Part shown: positions 26,381 through 34,681 of the stretch, in pieces
Numbering within the stretch: position 1 is the stretch's first letter
How the letters are laid out: each line of letters starts with the position of its first letter
Source: a bacterium
GTDB lineage: Bacteria > Sumerlaeota > Sumerlaeia > SLMS01 > JAHLLQ01
DNA: 64,000 nucleotides
Direction of reading: 5' to 3'
Assembly: GCA_020444065.1 (NCBI GenBank)
Contig: JAHLLQ010000003.1
Location: 196,979 to 260,978, forward strand
Notes under the pieces: model-generated
What the model saw: only the letters and a program-made list of their open reading frames with translations
Databases searched by the model: none
What the model was told of the DNA's origin: nothing
Made by a program: the position numbers and the translations under genes

Positions 26381-26653
26381 GGGAGGGAGGTCTGGTGGGG
26401 GAGTGGAAGGGGCAACGTTGCTTGCCTAGGATGCTTGGTAGATGCCCGAGAGGCCCGAACGAAACAGAAGCCCGCTATCATCGTCTTGTTGGCGATCGCG
26501 TCTATGGATTGCGTGAGAACTTGGTTAGGCTTGTCACCCGATCGAGCAATCCCGTGGAAAGCAGTTTGTGTCAAACGCGTCGTGTGGTCACCCCTCCCAC
26601 ACGTCACTAGAAATCGCCCCTCCCACCCCTTGAATGGCTCGATAATGGAGCAT

Positions 26654-28837
26654 TTATGTTCCCCTTATCAGCCACATCTCAAGTCTGTGGTTGAGTCGAG
26701 ACCAGTAGCCCTCTTCAATTCGATCCCCGGGGAAGAACTGTGGACTGATCTGTCGACCATCTTTCCTTCGAACTCTGAGGTGCTCTCTACACAGCTCTCT
26801 CAGCCTTTCCTCGGCGGAGCGAAGGAAGTGAACCAATTCATCAGCCTCACTCCCGATTTCTCTCAGGGAATCGTGATTTGCCTCACCACGAGCTCGACAC
26901 GCCTTCTTGGGGATATCATCGCATACTACTTCGAGCAACTCCTCCAGTCCCCCAATGATGCCGTTCAACCTGCGTCGTGCCTGACCCCAATCGTGCGGTG
27001 ACATCGCCTCAGTGAGCCCCGACAACAAAGACAACTCCTGTTCCATGATGATCACCGCAATGCGTCCCATTGCGGAAACGACATGGTACACACGCTCCAT
27101 ATCGAATCGCATATTGCAGTCGCTGTGCCGCTTCAGTCTTCTCTGGTGCTTCGCCAGGAACTCTAGGCCCAAGTCCGTTAGACCCGCATTCCATTGGAAC
27201 CGTGGGCGCCTTGATGCTACCGTCCCCATGACCTTTAGCTTGTACATGTCGTGGCTGCGCCACAGGATTCTTCCGCTCGACGCGGTAAGAGTGATCTCGC
27301 AGGCACGAAGCAAGTCCTTCAGTCCGGAGGAGTCTTCCCGATCAATGAGTTCTTCCAGGTACTGAAGGAAGAAGTCTCGAGACAATCCTGCTTCCCGCAC
27401 TTTCGACTGAGTCACCCTTTTTCTGGAGGAGCCTGCGTGTGGATTCGCCAGAAGTACCGTGTTCGACAGTGGCGTACCACTGGGGTCCGCTATCCAGGCC
27501 ACAGCGGTCATCTGATCGAGCTTCTGCGCATCAGCCTCGGAGCATCTTGCTGTCACTCTGGCTTCACGGGTCACAAAGGGCAATCTCCATTCCTCGCCTA
27601 TATGCGCTTGGAGGGCGAGCTCCAGAGAGGATGTGGAGATCGCTTCCCTGATAGGCTCGAATGTGACATGGATATCCGGAGCTTCCAAACGAGCTTCCAG
27701 AAGATGGATTGGCAGGTCGGCAGCAGGTTCGTCGTCATCCGCCTGATCCTGAGTCTCCAGTTCGCTAAAACTCAGTAGACGTTGTGACGTGCCGAGCGGA
27801 TCGATCAGCTCTGCAATGCGCTTCGTGCCGAGACGCACTGGCGGAACCAGGACAAGACACTCCGTGTTTCCCTTGTCTGCAACCTCCCAGAGGGCTCGGT
27901 GTGAGAAGTTGGCGCTGCCGTAGGCAATTCTCTGCACGGTTCCATAGTCCAGGCAGTAGAGCTTTGCGTGAGAGATCTGGCGGATGCCTCGGGAGTCCGC
28001 GTGGTTGCAGCGCCACAGCTTGGCCTTCCCCGTTTGGACCTCCTTTCTGGATATCCATGTTTCCGGGAAGTTGCTCTTCGACTCGGGAACGAAGATCTCC
28101 AACACGTCAGCACGCGTCAGGTTGAGCACTTGATTCAGAAAGTCTGGTCTTCCAGAGAAGAAGGGCGCCGTCACCAGCAGTCGTCTCGGTTTTTCACTGG
28201 CGTGCTGTTGAATTAGTTGCTCGAGCAACGGTTTGTCAAGATTATGGAGAAGTCTTGGGTGCTTGGCTGCGGAGCCTGTTGGGAGATCGGCAAGAAGCCA
28301 GGAAAGTTCCTCCTCAAGAGTATGCAAAATCAGTTCGCCTGTGTTCGGGACCGAGTCAACCACTCGGCGGAAGAAGCCAAGAGCGTCCTTGATTATGGGT
28401 GGACAAGATTGGACCTTGCCTTTGATTGCTCGGAATACTCCGACAACCTCGGCATTGCTCCCCAAGCCTTGTTCTGTGAGATTGGCACTTCCCACGATGA
28501 GAAGAGCTCTCTTTCTTGATCCAAGCAGGATGATCTTCGGGTGGAAGCACGGGGTATTGGAAACGGGTAGCAACTGATAGTGGATGTTGGCACGGCGAGG
28601 ACGCCTGATCTCTTCCCAAGCATCCCCCCCAGAGCCACGGAAGGTCTGAGCAATGGTGTGATACTGCCCATTATCAAGGAGAACTGCCAAGTTGCCGGTC
28701 GATGGTATGCTGGATAGCTTGGGCAGAGCATATTCTTCGAAGAAGGGCCAGTCGAACCGATACGTGGCGATTAGGCCAGATGTGTACATCCCTCTGTCTA
28801 GCTCGTCCAGCAGTTTGGGGCGCATGTTGGTTGCCAT
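26654..28837 (-). CDS. Phospholipase-D-fold nuclease-like protein
   Basis: A 727-aa protein on the minus strand; ATG at 28837 with AAGGG upstream, two bases after the stop of the neighbouring gene, so they form one operon. Two HKD half-sites are present. The first is H99-P-K101 followed by GSANL (116-120), the second HAKLYCLD with H290, K292 and D297, then GSANF (307-311). Only the second has the canonical HxKx4D; in the first the Asp position is Gly. The paired half-sites are as in PLD-superfamily nucleases. The rest (residues ~320-727) is unrecognised and helical. PLD-type nucleases are frequent in defence islands (DISARM DrmC and others), and this pair sits close to the element's right end. 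Confidence 0.8.
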   Translation of the reverse strand: MATNMRPKLLDELDRGMYTSGLIATYRFDWPFFEEYALPKLSSIPSTGNLAVLLDNGQYHTIAQTFRGSGGDAWEEIRRPRRANIHYQLLPVSNTPCFHPKIILLGSRKRALLIVGSANLTEQGLGSNAEVVGVFRAIKGKVQSCPPIIKDALGFFRRVVDSVPNTGELILHTLEEELSWLLADLPTGSAAKHPRLLHNLDKPLLEQLIQQHASEKPRRLLVTAPFFSGRPDFLNQVLNLTRADVLEIFVPESKSNFPETWISRKEVQTGKAKLWRCNHADSRGIRQISHAKLYCLDYGTVQRIAYGSANFSHRALWEVADKGNTECLVLVPPVRLGTKRIAELIDPLGTSQRLLSFSELETQDQADDDEPAADLPIHLLEARLEAPDIHVTFEPIREAISTSSLELALQAHIGEEWRLPFVTREARVTARCSEADAQKLDQMTAVAWIADPSGTPLSNTVLLANPHAGSSRKRVTQSKVREAGLSRDFFLQYLEELIDREDSSGLKDLLRACEITLTASSGRILWRSHDMYKLKVMGTVASRRPRFQWNAGLTDLGLEFLAKHQRRLKRHSDCNMRFDMERVYHVVSAMGRIAVIIMEQELSLLSGLTEAMSPHDWGQARRRLNGIIGGLEELLEVVCDDIPKKACRARGEANHDSLREIGSEADELVHFLRSAEERLRELCREHLRVRRKDGRQISPQFFPGDRIEEGYWSRLNHRLEMWLIRGT

Positions 28838-28839
28838 GC

Positions 28840-30543
28840 CTATGTTCCCTTCAGATGTCTGGCCAGGTGTCGACGCCCTGCCTTGGTTACAGCGAGTTCA
28901 TGTTTGTCAAGACTCTCGAGCAATCCGAGATCCGCCATGATTGCGAGAGAGTTCACGGAGCGGCTGGTTCTTCTGAAAGCCCTGTGCTCCTGGACCCAAG
29001 TGTACTTGGCTTGATGACTTTGTAGCCACTGGCTCTCAAGTCTGCCCTTTGAGTGGCGAATACGTTCATGTTGCATGTAGATGATTGGAACGAGCTCTTC
29101 GATGGCTTCGGGCCAGGTGACCTTCCGGCCGTGCCAATGTGCCCAGAGTCCATTCCCTGTGACGAACCCCCATTCTTCAGGCCCCATCCCCGCAACTACG
29201 CTCGCATGATCCCCTCGTGCAAACTGCCCCCACTTCGCGAATGACAAGCCAAGAATTAGCATTGCCAGTGCGGTCGGGTATCCAGTGATGCTACTCGCTG
29301 TGTGTTGGTCACGCACGCGAAGGCACTCAATGAACAGGTCCTCTTCATTGAGGTCATGTGACAGATCGAACTTCTGCCGTGCCATGAGGCAAGAATCTCC
29401 CGTCGGCCCACCGTCAGGGGTATCCAGGATACGCAGGAGGTCCTTAGTGAAACGGACTCGTTTGCCGGTTTGATCGGAGAGGAGTTCACGAAATTGCGAT
29501 CCAGTCAGAGATTCGGCTATCTCGCCGGCATCGAGACCTCCAGGATTGTCGCGCAAGAGGATGAGGATGTCTTCCAGGATATACTCGAAAGCGAAGCTCA
29601 CGTACTGATGAAGACAGAATTGCTGGAGGAATCCCGCGGCGTCCAGGAGTCCTGGAGGAGGCTCGTAATCGTACAGATCGCCGCCGCAGGCCACTTGCCT
29701 GTAGTAGAAGGCGGGGTATAGGAGTGTGTGATCGGGATGACGTGTGACCTCGCGCGGATCGCAGGGTGGTCGTATGCCCTCTCCATTGCAGTTCTCGACT
29801 ACTTCAAGAAGGGCAAGGAGACAGTCGCGTTGAAGTTCAAGGGCACCAGATGGTGAGTGAGATTCGAAGAAGATCTTCCTCAGCACACGGCGCTCACCTT
29901 GCGGAACCCTGTTCAATGAGAGTTGAGTCTTCGACGCTTCAAGCAGTGGAAGTGGAAACTGCGACTTGAGGTATGCCTCGTTCTTGAAATAGGGACTCGT
30001 AGAGATCTCCTTCTGGACAGCTTCTGCAAGATCTGAGGCCGCTCCATCAGCAAGCACTGGGATGCCTCTCTCATCTCGAGAAAGAAGTCCGAGGTTCTGA
30101 ATGGAGCCTCGATAGTACTGTCCAAAGGTGCTCAATGGGTTTCCCGGCAATGCCTTGAAATCTTCCAGGTCGACCTGTCCGGCTTCTTCCCAGTCCTCCA
30201 GCTTTGGTTTGAGTACATTGATACCAGACACGTGGCTGGCTCGATCATCCAGTCTCGTGGCTGCGGCGACAGCTCCTTCGCGTCGGAATAGAGCCGATGC
30301 AAAATCCGCCATGTCTTCCGGAGGTTCCGTGGCGTGGATGTTCTGAATCATCCACACAAACATTGAATAGTACCGGACTCGCTCAGTTGTGGAAGTGATT
30401 CCGGGAAACAGACCCCGCAGAATCTCCCCTCCGATTCGATCGAGTCCTAGCGGATCCTGTCCCGTGGAGTCCCTTTTGGATCTATCAGTCCACATCGGGA
30501 ACCCCTCAATGGAAGCAGCTCTTCGCTTTCTTGCGGGAGGCAT
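28840..30543 (-). CDS. Unknown protein paired with the PLD nuclease
   Basis: A 567-aa protein. Start chosen at ATG 30543, which has GGAG 7 bases upstream; further upstream codons lack it. The N-terminal region contains DPLGLDRIGGEILRGLFPGI followed by TERVRYYSMFVWMI. It has a pattern of short conserved-looking hydrophobic blocks but no motif I recognise. The last ~170 residues contain WLQSHQAKYTWVQ and end basic. It precedes the PLD protein in the same operon by two bases, so the two are likely a functional pair, perhaps effector plus sensor. No named system fits this two-gene arrangement in my knowledge. Confidence 0.6.
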   Translation of the reverse strand: MPPARKRRAASIEGFPMWTDRSKRDSTGQDPLGLDRIGGEILRGLFPGITSTTERVRYYSMFVWMIQNIHATEPPEDMADFASALFRREGAVAAATRLDDRASHVSGINVLKPKLEDWEEAGQVDLEDFKALPGNPLSTFGQYYRGSIQNLGLLSRDERGIPVLADGAASDLAEAVQKEISTSPYFKNEAYLKSQFPLPLLEASKTQLSLNRVPQGERRVLRKIFFESHSPSGALELQRDCLLALLEVVENCNGEGIRPPCDPREVTRHPDHTLLYPAFYYRQVACGGDLYDYEPPPGLLDAAGFLQQFCLHQYVSFAFEYILEDILILLRDNPGGLDAGEIAESLTGSQFRELLSDQTGKRVRFTKDLLRILDTPDGGPTGDSCLMARQKFDLSHDLNEEDLFIECLRVRDQHTASSITGYPTALAMLILGLSFAKWGQFARGDHASVVAGMGPEEWGFVTGNGLWAHWHGRKVTWPEAIEELVPIIYMQHERIRHSKGRLESQWLQSHQAKYTWVQEHRAFRRTSRSVNSLAIMADLGLLESLDKHELAVTKAGRRHLARHLKGT

Positions 30544-30870
30544 TAGCAATCTCCAACGACATGATATCCTATTCCGGCACACATGACTGCCATTGCCAAT
30601 ACCAACCGACGAAGGGGAATCGGGTTTCATCTCCCTGAGTTCTCGCAAGGTTTCTTCGGTGCACGATGGTCAACCGCCCGTGGGCCATGAAGCGCAGTGC
30701 TTTCGGAGTCTCAGGTCATTCGCTAGAAGTGGACACTTGCCAACTGTCGGGTGCAGATCGGGAGAGGAAACACTTCAAGGGTCTGTGTGGGAGTTGCTCC
30801 CTCCATTGGTATTTGCGATCCAGTTGAGAGGAGTCCTCCCCCCAGGATCATGCATGAGCCTTGTTCCAGA

Positions 30871-30888
30871 CCGGACATATTCCGGACA
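30871..30888 (+). promoter_or_regulatory. Putative recombinase arm-type site, right
   Basis: Identical 18 bases to 2946-2963, in the same orientation, 67 bases inside the right core repeat. A 14-base match ATGCATGAGCCTTG (3387-3400 and 30850-30863) also lies near both ends but could be chance. Confidence 0.6.
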
Positions 30889-30893
30889 TGAAG

Positions 30894-30926
30894 ACGCCCC
30901 CAAGGCTGGAGATGCCGAGGGGGCGT
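30894..30926 (-). terminator. Hairpin downstream of intact tRNA-Gly
   Basis: ACGCCCCC (30894-30901) and GGGGGCGT (30919-30926) form a perfect 8-bp stem beyond the CCA end on the minus strand. It lacks a good T run, so it is a weak or Rho-assisted terminator supplied by the element. Confidence 0.4.
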
Positions 30927-30954
30927 GGCGAATCACTGATTCTACTAAACTTGA

Positions 30955-31000
30955 ATGGAGCGGGACACCGGGCTCGAACCGGCGACCTCCACCTTGGCAA
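30955..31000 (-). repeat. Right attachment site within tRNA-Gly
   Basis: Same 46 bases as 2780-2825. The element-borne 3' half restores an intact tRNA gene here; identity ends just after the anticodon loop, so crossover probably lies in the anticodon arm. Confidence 0.93.
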
Positions 31001-31032
31001 GGTGGCGCTCTAGCCAACTGAGCTAGTCCCGC
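30956..31032 (-). tRNA. tRNA-Gly(GCC)
   Basis: A complete 77-base cloverleaf with encoded CCA. Acceptor GCGGGAC pairs with GTCCCGC, D arm AGCTCAGTTGGCTAGAGC, anticodon stem CCACC/GGTGG with loop TTGCCAA giving anticodon GCC, T arm GCCGG-TTCGAGC-CCGGT. It is functional after insertion because the element brings an identical 3' half. Confidence 0.97.
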
Positions 31033-31121
31033 TCAGGCGAACAACGCGGGAAGGGTTGGCGATTTGGGGGGCGCCGGTCAAGAGCAAAATGCGCGGTTTT
31101 TTCGGTCCGGAAAATAGGCCA

Positions 31122-31149
31122 CCACGGATTGCACAGAGGCCACGGATTG
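31122..31149. repeat. Short direct repeat CCACGGATTG
   Basis: Two copies (31122-31131 and 31140-31149) 18 bases apart, with ACAGAGG between. This resembles a dispersed non-coding motif (CACGGATT/ACAGAGG family) seen in many environmental bacterial genomes. Confidence 0.4.
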
Positions 31150-31232
31150 GGCTCGGCTTCGGCCTTGCGGCGCGGGCCGGGAGGGGCACATGGTGCCTGG
31201 TAATGCAGTCTTCTCGCTCAAGGAGTTCGGTT

Positions 31233-31985
31233 ATGGCGGTCATGCGGATTTGCGTGTTGTTGCTGGTGGTGGCGATGGCGGGCGGCGGGTGCGCGCGCCG
31301 TGGGCTGATCCAACGGGCGAGTTCGGACAGCGTTACCCCGGCGATCGTCGTGGGCGATGCACGCCAGGCATTGGCCGGCGAGGAGCCATCTCACCCGGTG
31401 CGAGCGGAACTTTTCCGCGTGGGACTCGGCGAGGCGGCGGATGAGCAGCCGCTGGTGTTCTGGGGCGGCGAGGCGTTCTCCGGTCGGCCGGCGAAGGCCC
31501 AGGAGCAGGTGGACGCGATGTTCGCGCTTGGCGTGCCGCGGCGGATCCAGCCAACGGCTTGCTATGATTTCAAGGCCGGTGGCTCGGGGTGGACGCTTGC
31601 GGAGCTGTACGAGGAATTGGCGAAGCTGCACGGCGAGCGCTTTGTGGTGGCGGGCATTGGGTCGTTCAACGCCTGGCCGCCGTTTGCGGGCGATCAGAAG
31701 GCGCCGAAGGAGCCGGGCATTTTCGTGGGCGTGGTGACCACGCTGGTCGATGACCTTTCTCGTGAAGAGAAGCGCATCTTCATCGACGATCCGGCCGATC
31801 ACGATCAGTTGAACGTGCGCAGCCATACGGTTGCAGGGTGGATTCACGAGTGCAAGTCGTGCGATCCGCAGATGCCGGAGGAGCAATCTCCAGTGGTTCG
31901 CGATGTGCGCCGCATTCCGTCGCAGAGCAAGATCCGCCGGGCGCGGCTGGTGGTTTATCTCGTAGACAACTGGGAGACGCAGTAA
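31233..31985 (+). CDS. Predicted lipoprotein of unknown function
   Basis: A 250-aa protein. ATG 31233 chosen because AAGGAG lies 7 bases upstream. The signal peptide VLLLVVAMAGGG ends in a lipobox-type Cys (GGGC). The mature part (GVPRRIQPTACYDFKAGGSG, FVVAGIGSFNAWPPF) has no recognised domain. It faces the GT4 gene, which ends 2 bases away on the other strand. Located just outside the element on the chromosome. Confidence 0.65.
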   Translation: MAVMRICVLLLVVAMAGGGCARRGLIQRASSDSVTPAIVVGDARQALAGEEPSHPVRAELFRVGLGEAADEQPLVFWGGEAFSGRPAKAQEQVDAMFALGVPRRIQPTACYDFKAGGSGWTLAELYEELAKLHGERFVVAGIGSFNAWPPFAGDQKAPKEPGIFVGVVTTLVDDLSREEKRIFIDDPADHDQLNVRSHTVAGWIHECKSCDPQMPEEQSPVVRDVRRIPSQSKIRRARLVVYLVDNWETQ

Positions 31986-31986
31986 C

Positions 31987-33129
31987 TCAGTGCCCGCGGG
32001 CGGCGATGGCCTTGCGGTAGACGGCCTCGGTCTGGCGGGCGATGTTTTCCGGCGTAAAGATCTCCTGAACAAGAGCATGTCCCGCCAGGGCCCATTCCTT
32101 GGCTCGATCGGGGTGATCGAGCTGATCGATGATGGCCTCCGCCAAGGCGTCTGGCTTGGCGGGCGGAACAAGGCGCCCTGTCTCCCCGTCGCGGACGGAT
32201 TCGCGGACGCCGCCCACGTCAGTGGCGACGACGGGGCGCTTCATCAAGAAGGCCTCAAGGATTGATGTTCCTAGACTTTCGCCGGAATCCGGAGGGAGGA
32301 CAAAGAGGTCGACTCCCTGCAGCAGGCGGGGAACGTCTTCTCGGAATCCGGTCAGGATGACGCGATCCTTGATGTCAAGCTGTTCGACTTGCTCTTCGAT
32401 GGCCGTGCGGCTGCGTCCGGTGCCGATGAAGAGGAACTTGGTCTTGGGATGTTTCGCCAGGATCTGTGGGGCTGCTTCGAGCAAGTAGCGGTGCCCTTTT
32501 TCGGGGGCCAGGCGTGCGACGACGCCGATCAGGGGTTCGTCGGGCGCGATGCCGAACTCCGTGCGAACGTCGTCGCGGCAATCGCCAACATCGAAGCGTT
32601 TCGGGTCCGGCGCGGAGTAGATCGGCGTGAAGGCGGACTCGTCCTTGAGCCCGGCCATCAGCGGGATGACCTGGGGGCTGATCGTGATGATGTGGTCGAT
32701 TTTGCGATACAGCCAGCGGTTCAGCAGGTGCGTCGCGACGGGGAAGGTGTTGTGGCGGGTGCGGACGAAGGCCGGGGGGTCAGCCATTCCGCGCAGTGCG
32801 AAGGCCACGGCCCAGGTGTCCTGGCTGCCGTGGGTGTCGATCACATCGTATTTCTGCTCTTCGAAGTGCGCGCGCAGGGCCCTGACATCGCGGCGCATCG
32901 AGAGCGGCTTGAAGCCACGGGCCAGATCCAGGTCCTCGAACGTATCGAAGCCCTTGGCGCGGGCGCGTTCGGTCAGCATCGCCCCCCGTGGGCCCGACAC
33001 GCAGACGTGATGGCCCAGCGTGCGCAGTCCCTCCGACGTCATCAGGACGCGGTTGGGCTGGCCGCCCCACTTCAGGTGCATATTGATGTGGAAGATCCGC
33101 AGGGGCCGATTTGCCGGGCTGTCCGTCAA
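31987..33129 (-). CDS. Glycosyltransferase, GT4 family
   Basis: A 380-aa protein with the GT-B fold of family GT4: N-terminal HINMHLKWGGQPNRVLM, and the C-terminal nucleotide-sugar domain with VARLAPEKGHRYLLEA, DLFVLPPDSGESLGTSILEA, and VVATDVGGVRE. Start is TTG at 33129 with AGGAG 6 bases upstream. It transfers an activated sugar to a lipid- or sugar-linked acceptor, probably in cell-surface polysaccharide synthesis; donor and acceptor unknown. The shikimate kinase lies 24 bases upstream on the same strand. Confidence 0.88.
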   Translation of the reverse strand: MTDSPANRPLRIFHINMHLKWGGQPNRVLMTSEGLRTLGHHVCVSGPRGAMLTERARAKGFDTFEDLDLARGFKPLSMRRDVRALRAHFEEQKYDVIDTHGSQDTWAVAFALRGMADPPAFVRTRHNTFPVATHLLNRWLYRKIDHIITISPQVIPLMAGLKDESAFTPIYSAPDPKRFDVGDCRDDVRTEFGIAPDEPLIGVVARLAPEKGHRYLLEAAPQILAKHPKTKFLFIGTGRSRTAIEEQVEQLDIKDRVILTGFREDVPRLLQGVDLFVLPPDSGESLGTSILEAFLMKRPVVATDVGGVRESVRDGETGRLVPPAKPDALAEAIIDQLDHPDRAKEWALAGHALVQEIFTPENIARQTEAVYRKAIAARGH

Positions 33130-33153
33130 GCAGCACTCCTTGTCGATCGGTGA

Positions 33154-33687
33154 TTATTCCATCTGCGTCTCGACGGTCCGTTTTGCCATTTCGTCGATCA
33201 GCTTGTCGACAACCTCGGGTACGGTCAGGTCCTCGGTATCGATCGTGATGTTGGCTTGTTCGTAGACGAATTCGCGCTCGGAGAGCAACTCGCGCAGGCG
33301 CCCTTCGGGGTCCTTCGTCCGCAGCAGCGGGCGCGACTGATCGTTCTTCATGCGCAGGAAGAGTTCTTTGGGCGAGGCCTTCAGGTAAACGACGTGGCCG
33401 AGTCGATTGAGGATGGCGCGGTTTGCTGCGTCTGTCGGTGCGCCTCCGCCGACGCTGATCACGGCGCCCTTCGTATCTTTCAGTTCTTCGATAATTTCGC
33501 GTTCCATTTTGCGGAAGGTGGTTTCGCCTTCCTGATCAAAGATCTGGTTGATGGACTTGCCCGCGCGGGACGCCACCAAAGTATCCGTATCAATGAATTC
33601 ATATCCCAGCATATCGGCCAGTTCGCGGCCGACTTCTGTCTTCCCGGCTCCCATTAGTCCCGTCAAAACGACGCAACGAGTCGACAT
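33154..33687 (-). CDS. aroK: Shikimate kinase
   Basis: A 177-aa enzyme with Walker A GLMGAGKT (residues 10-17), the shikimate-binding FIDTDTLV (D33, D35), GGGAP loop region (ISVGGGAPTDAANR) and the lid arginine in QSRPLL. It phosphorylates shikimate in the aromatic amino-acid pathway. Length is standard. It lies just downstream of aroE, forming a typical shikimate pair. Confidence 0.95.
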   Translation of the reverse strand: MSTRCVVLTGLMGAGKTEVGRELADMLGYEFIDTDTLVASRAGKSINQIFDQEGETTFRKMEREIIEELKDTKGAVISVGGGAPTDAANRAILNRLGHVVYLKASPKELFLRMKNDQSRPLLRTKDPEGRLRELLSEREFVYEQANITIDTEDLTVPEVVDKLIDEMAKRTVETQME

Positions 33688-33813
33688 AAATGATTTCCGC
33701 CTCTCACAATGGGGATGATGCCGTTTGAACGCGGCATCGTCCGATAAGGTTCACGGTTCCCTGGTCTGCTGTCAACCCGGGCCGGTATTTGTGACGCACA
33801 GAAGTACCTTGGC

Positions 33814-34659
33814 TCAGCTTTCCAGCGCCTCGCGCATGACTTCGCGATCGATTGTAGCCTCGGTCCAGATTTCGAGCGAGCGGGCGCCCTGGGCAACGAG
33901 CATCGCCAGGCCATCGACGGTTCGCAGGCCATTGGCGCGACAGGCCTGCAGAAACGGCGTGACGGGAGGGGCGTAGACGGCTTCCAGCACAACGGCGTCC
34001 TTCGGGAAGGTGCCCGGGTCCGCCGGCAGCGGATCGTCGCCTTTCATGCCGAGGCTGGTCATCTGCAGAATAAAAGCCCCGGGGGCTAGATTGCCTGGCG
34101 CCAATTGGTCGATGACCGCGAATTCCGTTTCGGGACAGGACTGAGCGAAGTCGTGTGCGAGGGCTTCCGCCTTCTCGCGAGTGCGGTTCAGCAGAATCAC
34201 GCGTTGGGCGCCGCGCTCGGCTGCTCCACAGGCGGCCGCTCGGGCGGCGCCTCCTGCTCCGATCACCAGCACATCGCGTCCTTGTGCGGAACGGCCCGTC
34301 TGGTTCTTGATCGCGCCAAAGGCCCCATAGGCGTCGGTGTTCTCGCCGCGCAGCCGTCCATCCGGTTCCACGACGATTGTGTTCACGGCGCCGATCTGTC
34401 TAGCGGCGGGGGAGAGTTCGTCCATTAACTCGGCCACGGCCACCTTATGGGGAATCGTGACGTTCGATCCTCTGAAACCCATGGCCGCCAGGCCGCGAAC
34501 GGCTTCAGCCAGTTTCTCCGGCGCGACCGCCAGCGGGACGTACGCGTAGTCGAGCCCGGCGGCCTGGATCGCGGCTGCATGCATGATGGGCGATCGACTG
34601 TGTTCCACGGGCCACCCCATGACTCCCAGTAATCGAGTGCGGCCAGTGATTGCGGACAT
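33814..34659 (-). CDS. aroE: Shikimate dehydrogenase (NADP+)
   Basis: A 281-aa enzyme with substrate motif HSRSPIMH (20-27), catalytic Lys72 in VTIPHKVA, TDAYG, nucleotide motif GAGGAARAA, and QMTSLGM. It reduces 3-dehydroshikimate. ATG 34659 with GAGGAG 9 bases upstream. Transcribed from the same direction as aroK (126-base gap) and 22 bases after the prepilin peptidase ends. Confidence 0.95.
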   Translation of the reverse strand: MSAITGRTRLLGVMGWPVEHSRSPIMHAAAIQAAGLDYAYVPLAVAPEKLAEAVRGLAAMGFRGSNVTIPHKVAVAELMDELSPAARQIGAVNTIVVEPDGRLRGENTDAYGAFGAIKNQTGRSAQGRDVLVIGAGGAARAAACGAAERGAQRVILLNRTREKAEALAHDFAQSCPETEFAVIDQLAPGNLAPGAFILQMTSLGMKGDDPLPADPGTFPKDAVVLEAVYAPPVTPFLQACRANGLRTVDGLAMLVAQGARSLEIWTEATIDREVMREALES

Positions 34660-34681
34660 TCAGCGACTCTCCTCTTCAGAA

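Larger units (their letters stand above)
30544..30954. other. Right end of the element, no gene
   Basis: No coding feature is supported. It holds the putative arm site at 30871-30888 and a hairpin at 30894-30926. Confidence 0.5.
2780..31000. mobile_element. 28 kb integrative element inserted in tRNA-Gly(GCC)
   Basis: Identical 46-base copies of the tRNA-Gly 3' half lie at 2780-2825 and 30955-31000. The right copy is part of an intact tRNA gene and the left copy is a fragment. This is the classical footprint of integration by a tyrosine recombinase. Between them lie a recombinase (24890-26293, interrupted), an excisionase-like gene, ArdC and RadC-like genes, a 5mC methylase operon and a PLD nuclease module. 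An 18-base motif is present just inside both ends. Base composition and gene content differ from the GC-rich housekeeping genes on the right. No conjugation or replication genes were recognised, so it is likely a mobilisable or stranded genomic island. Confidence 0.9.

Noticed and set aside
31218-32171. Long antisense frame over the lipoprotein gene
   Set aside because: It is very Arg/Pro/His-rich, has no ribosome-binding site and crosses a convergent gene pair.
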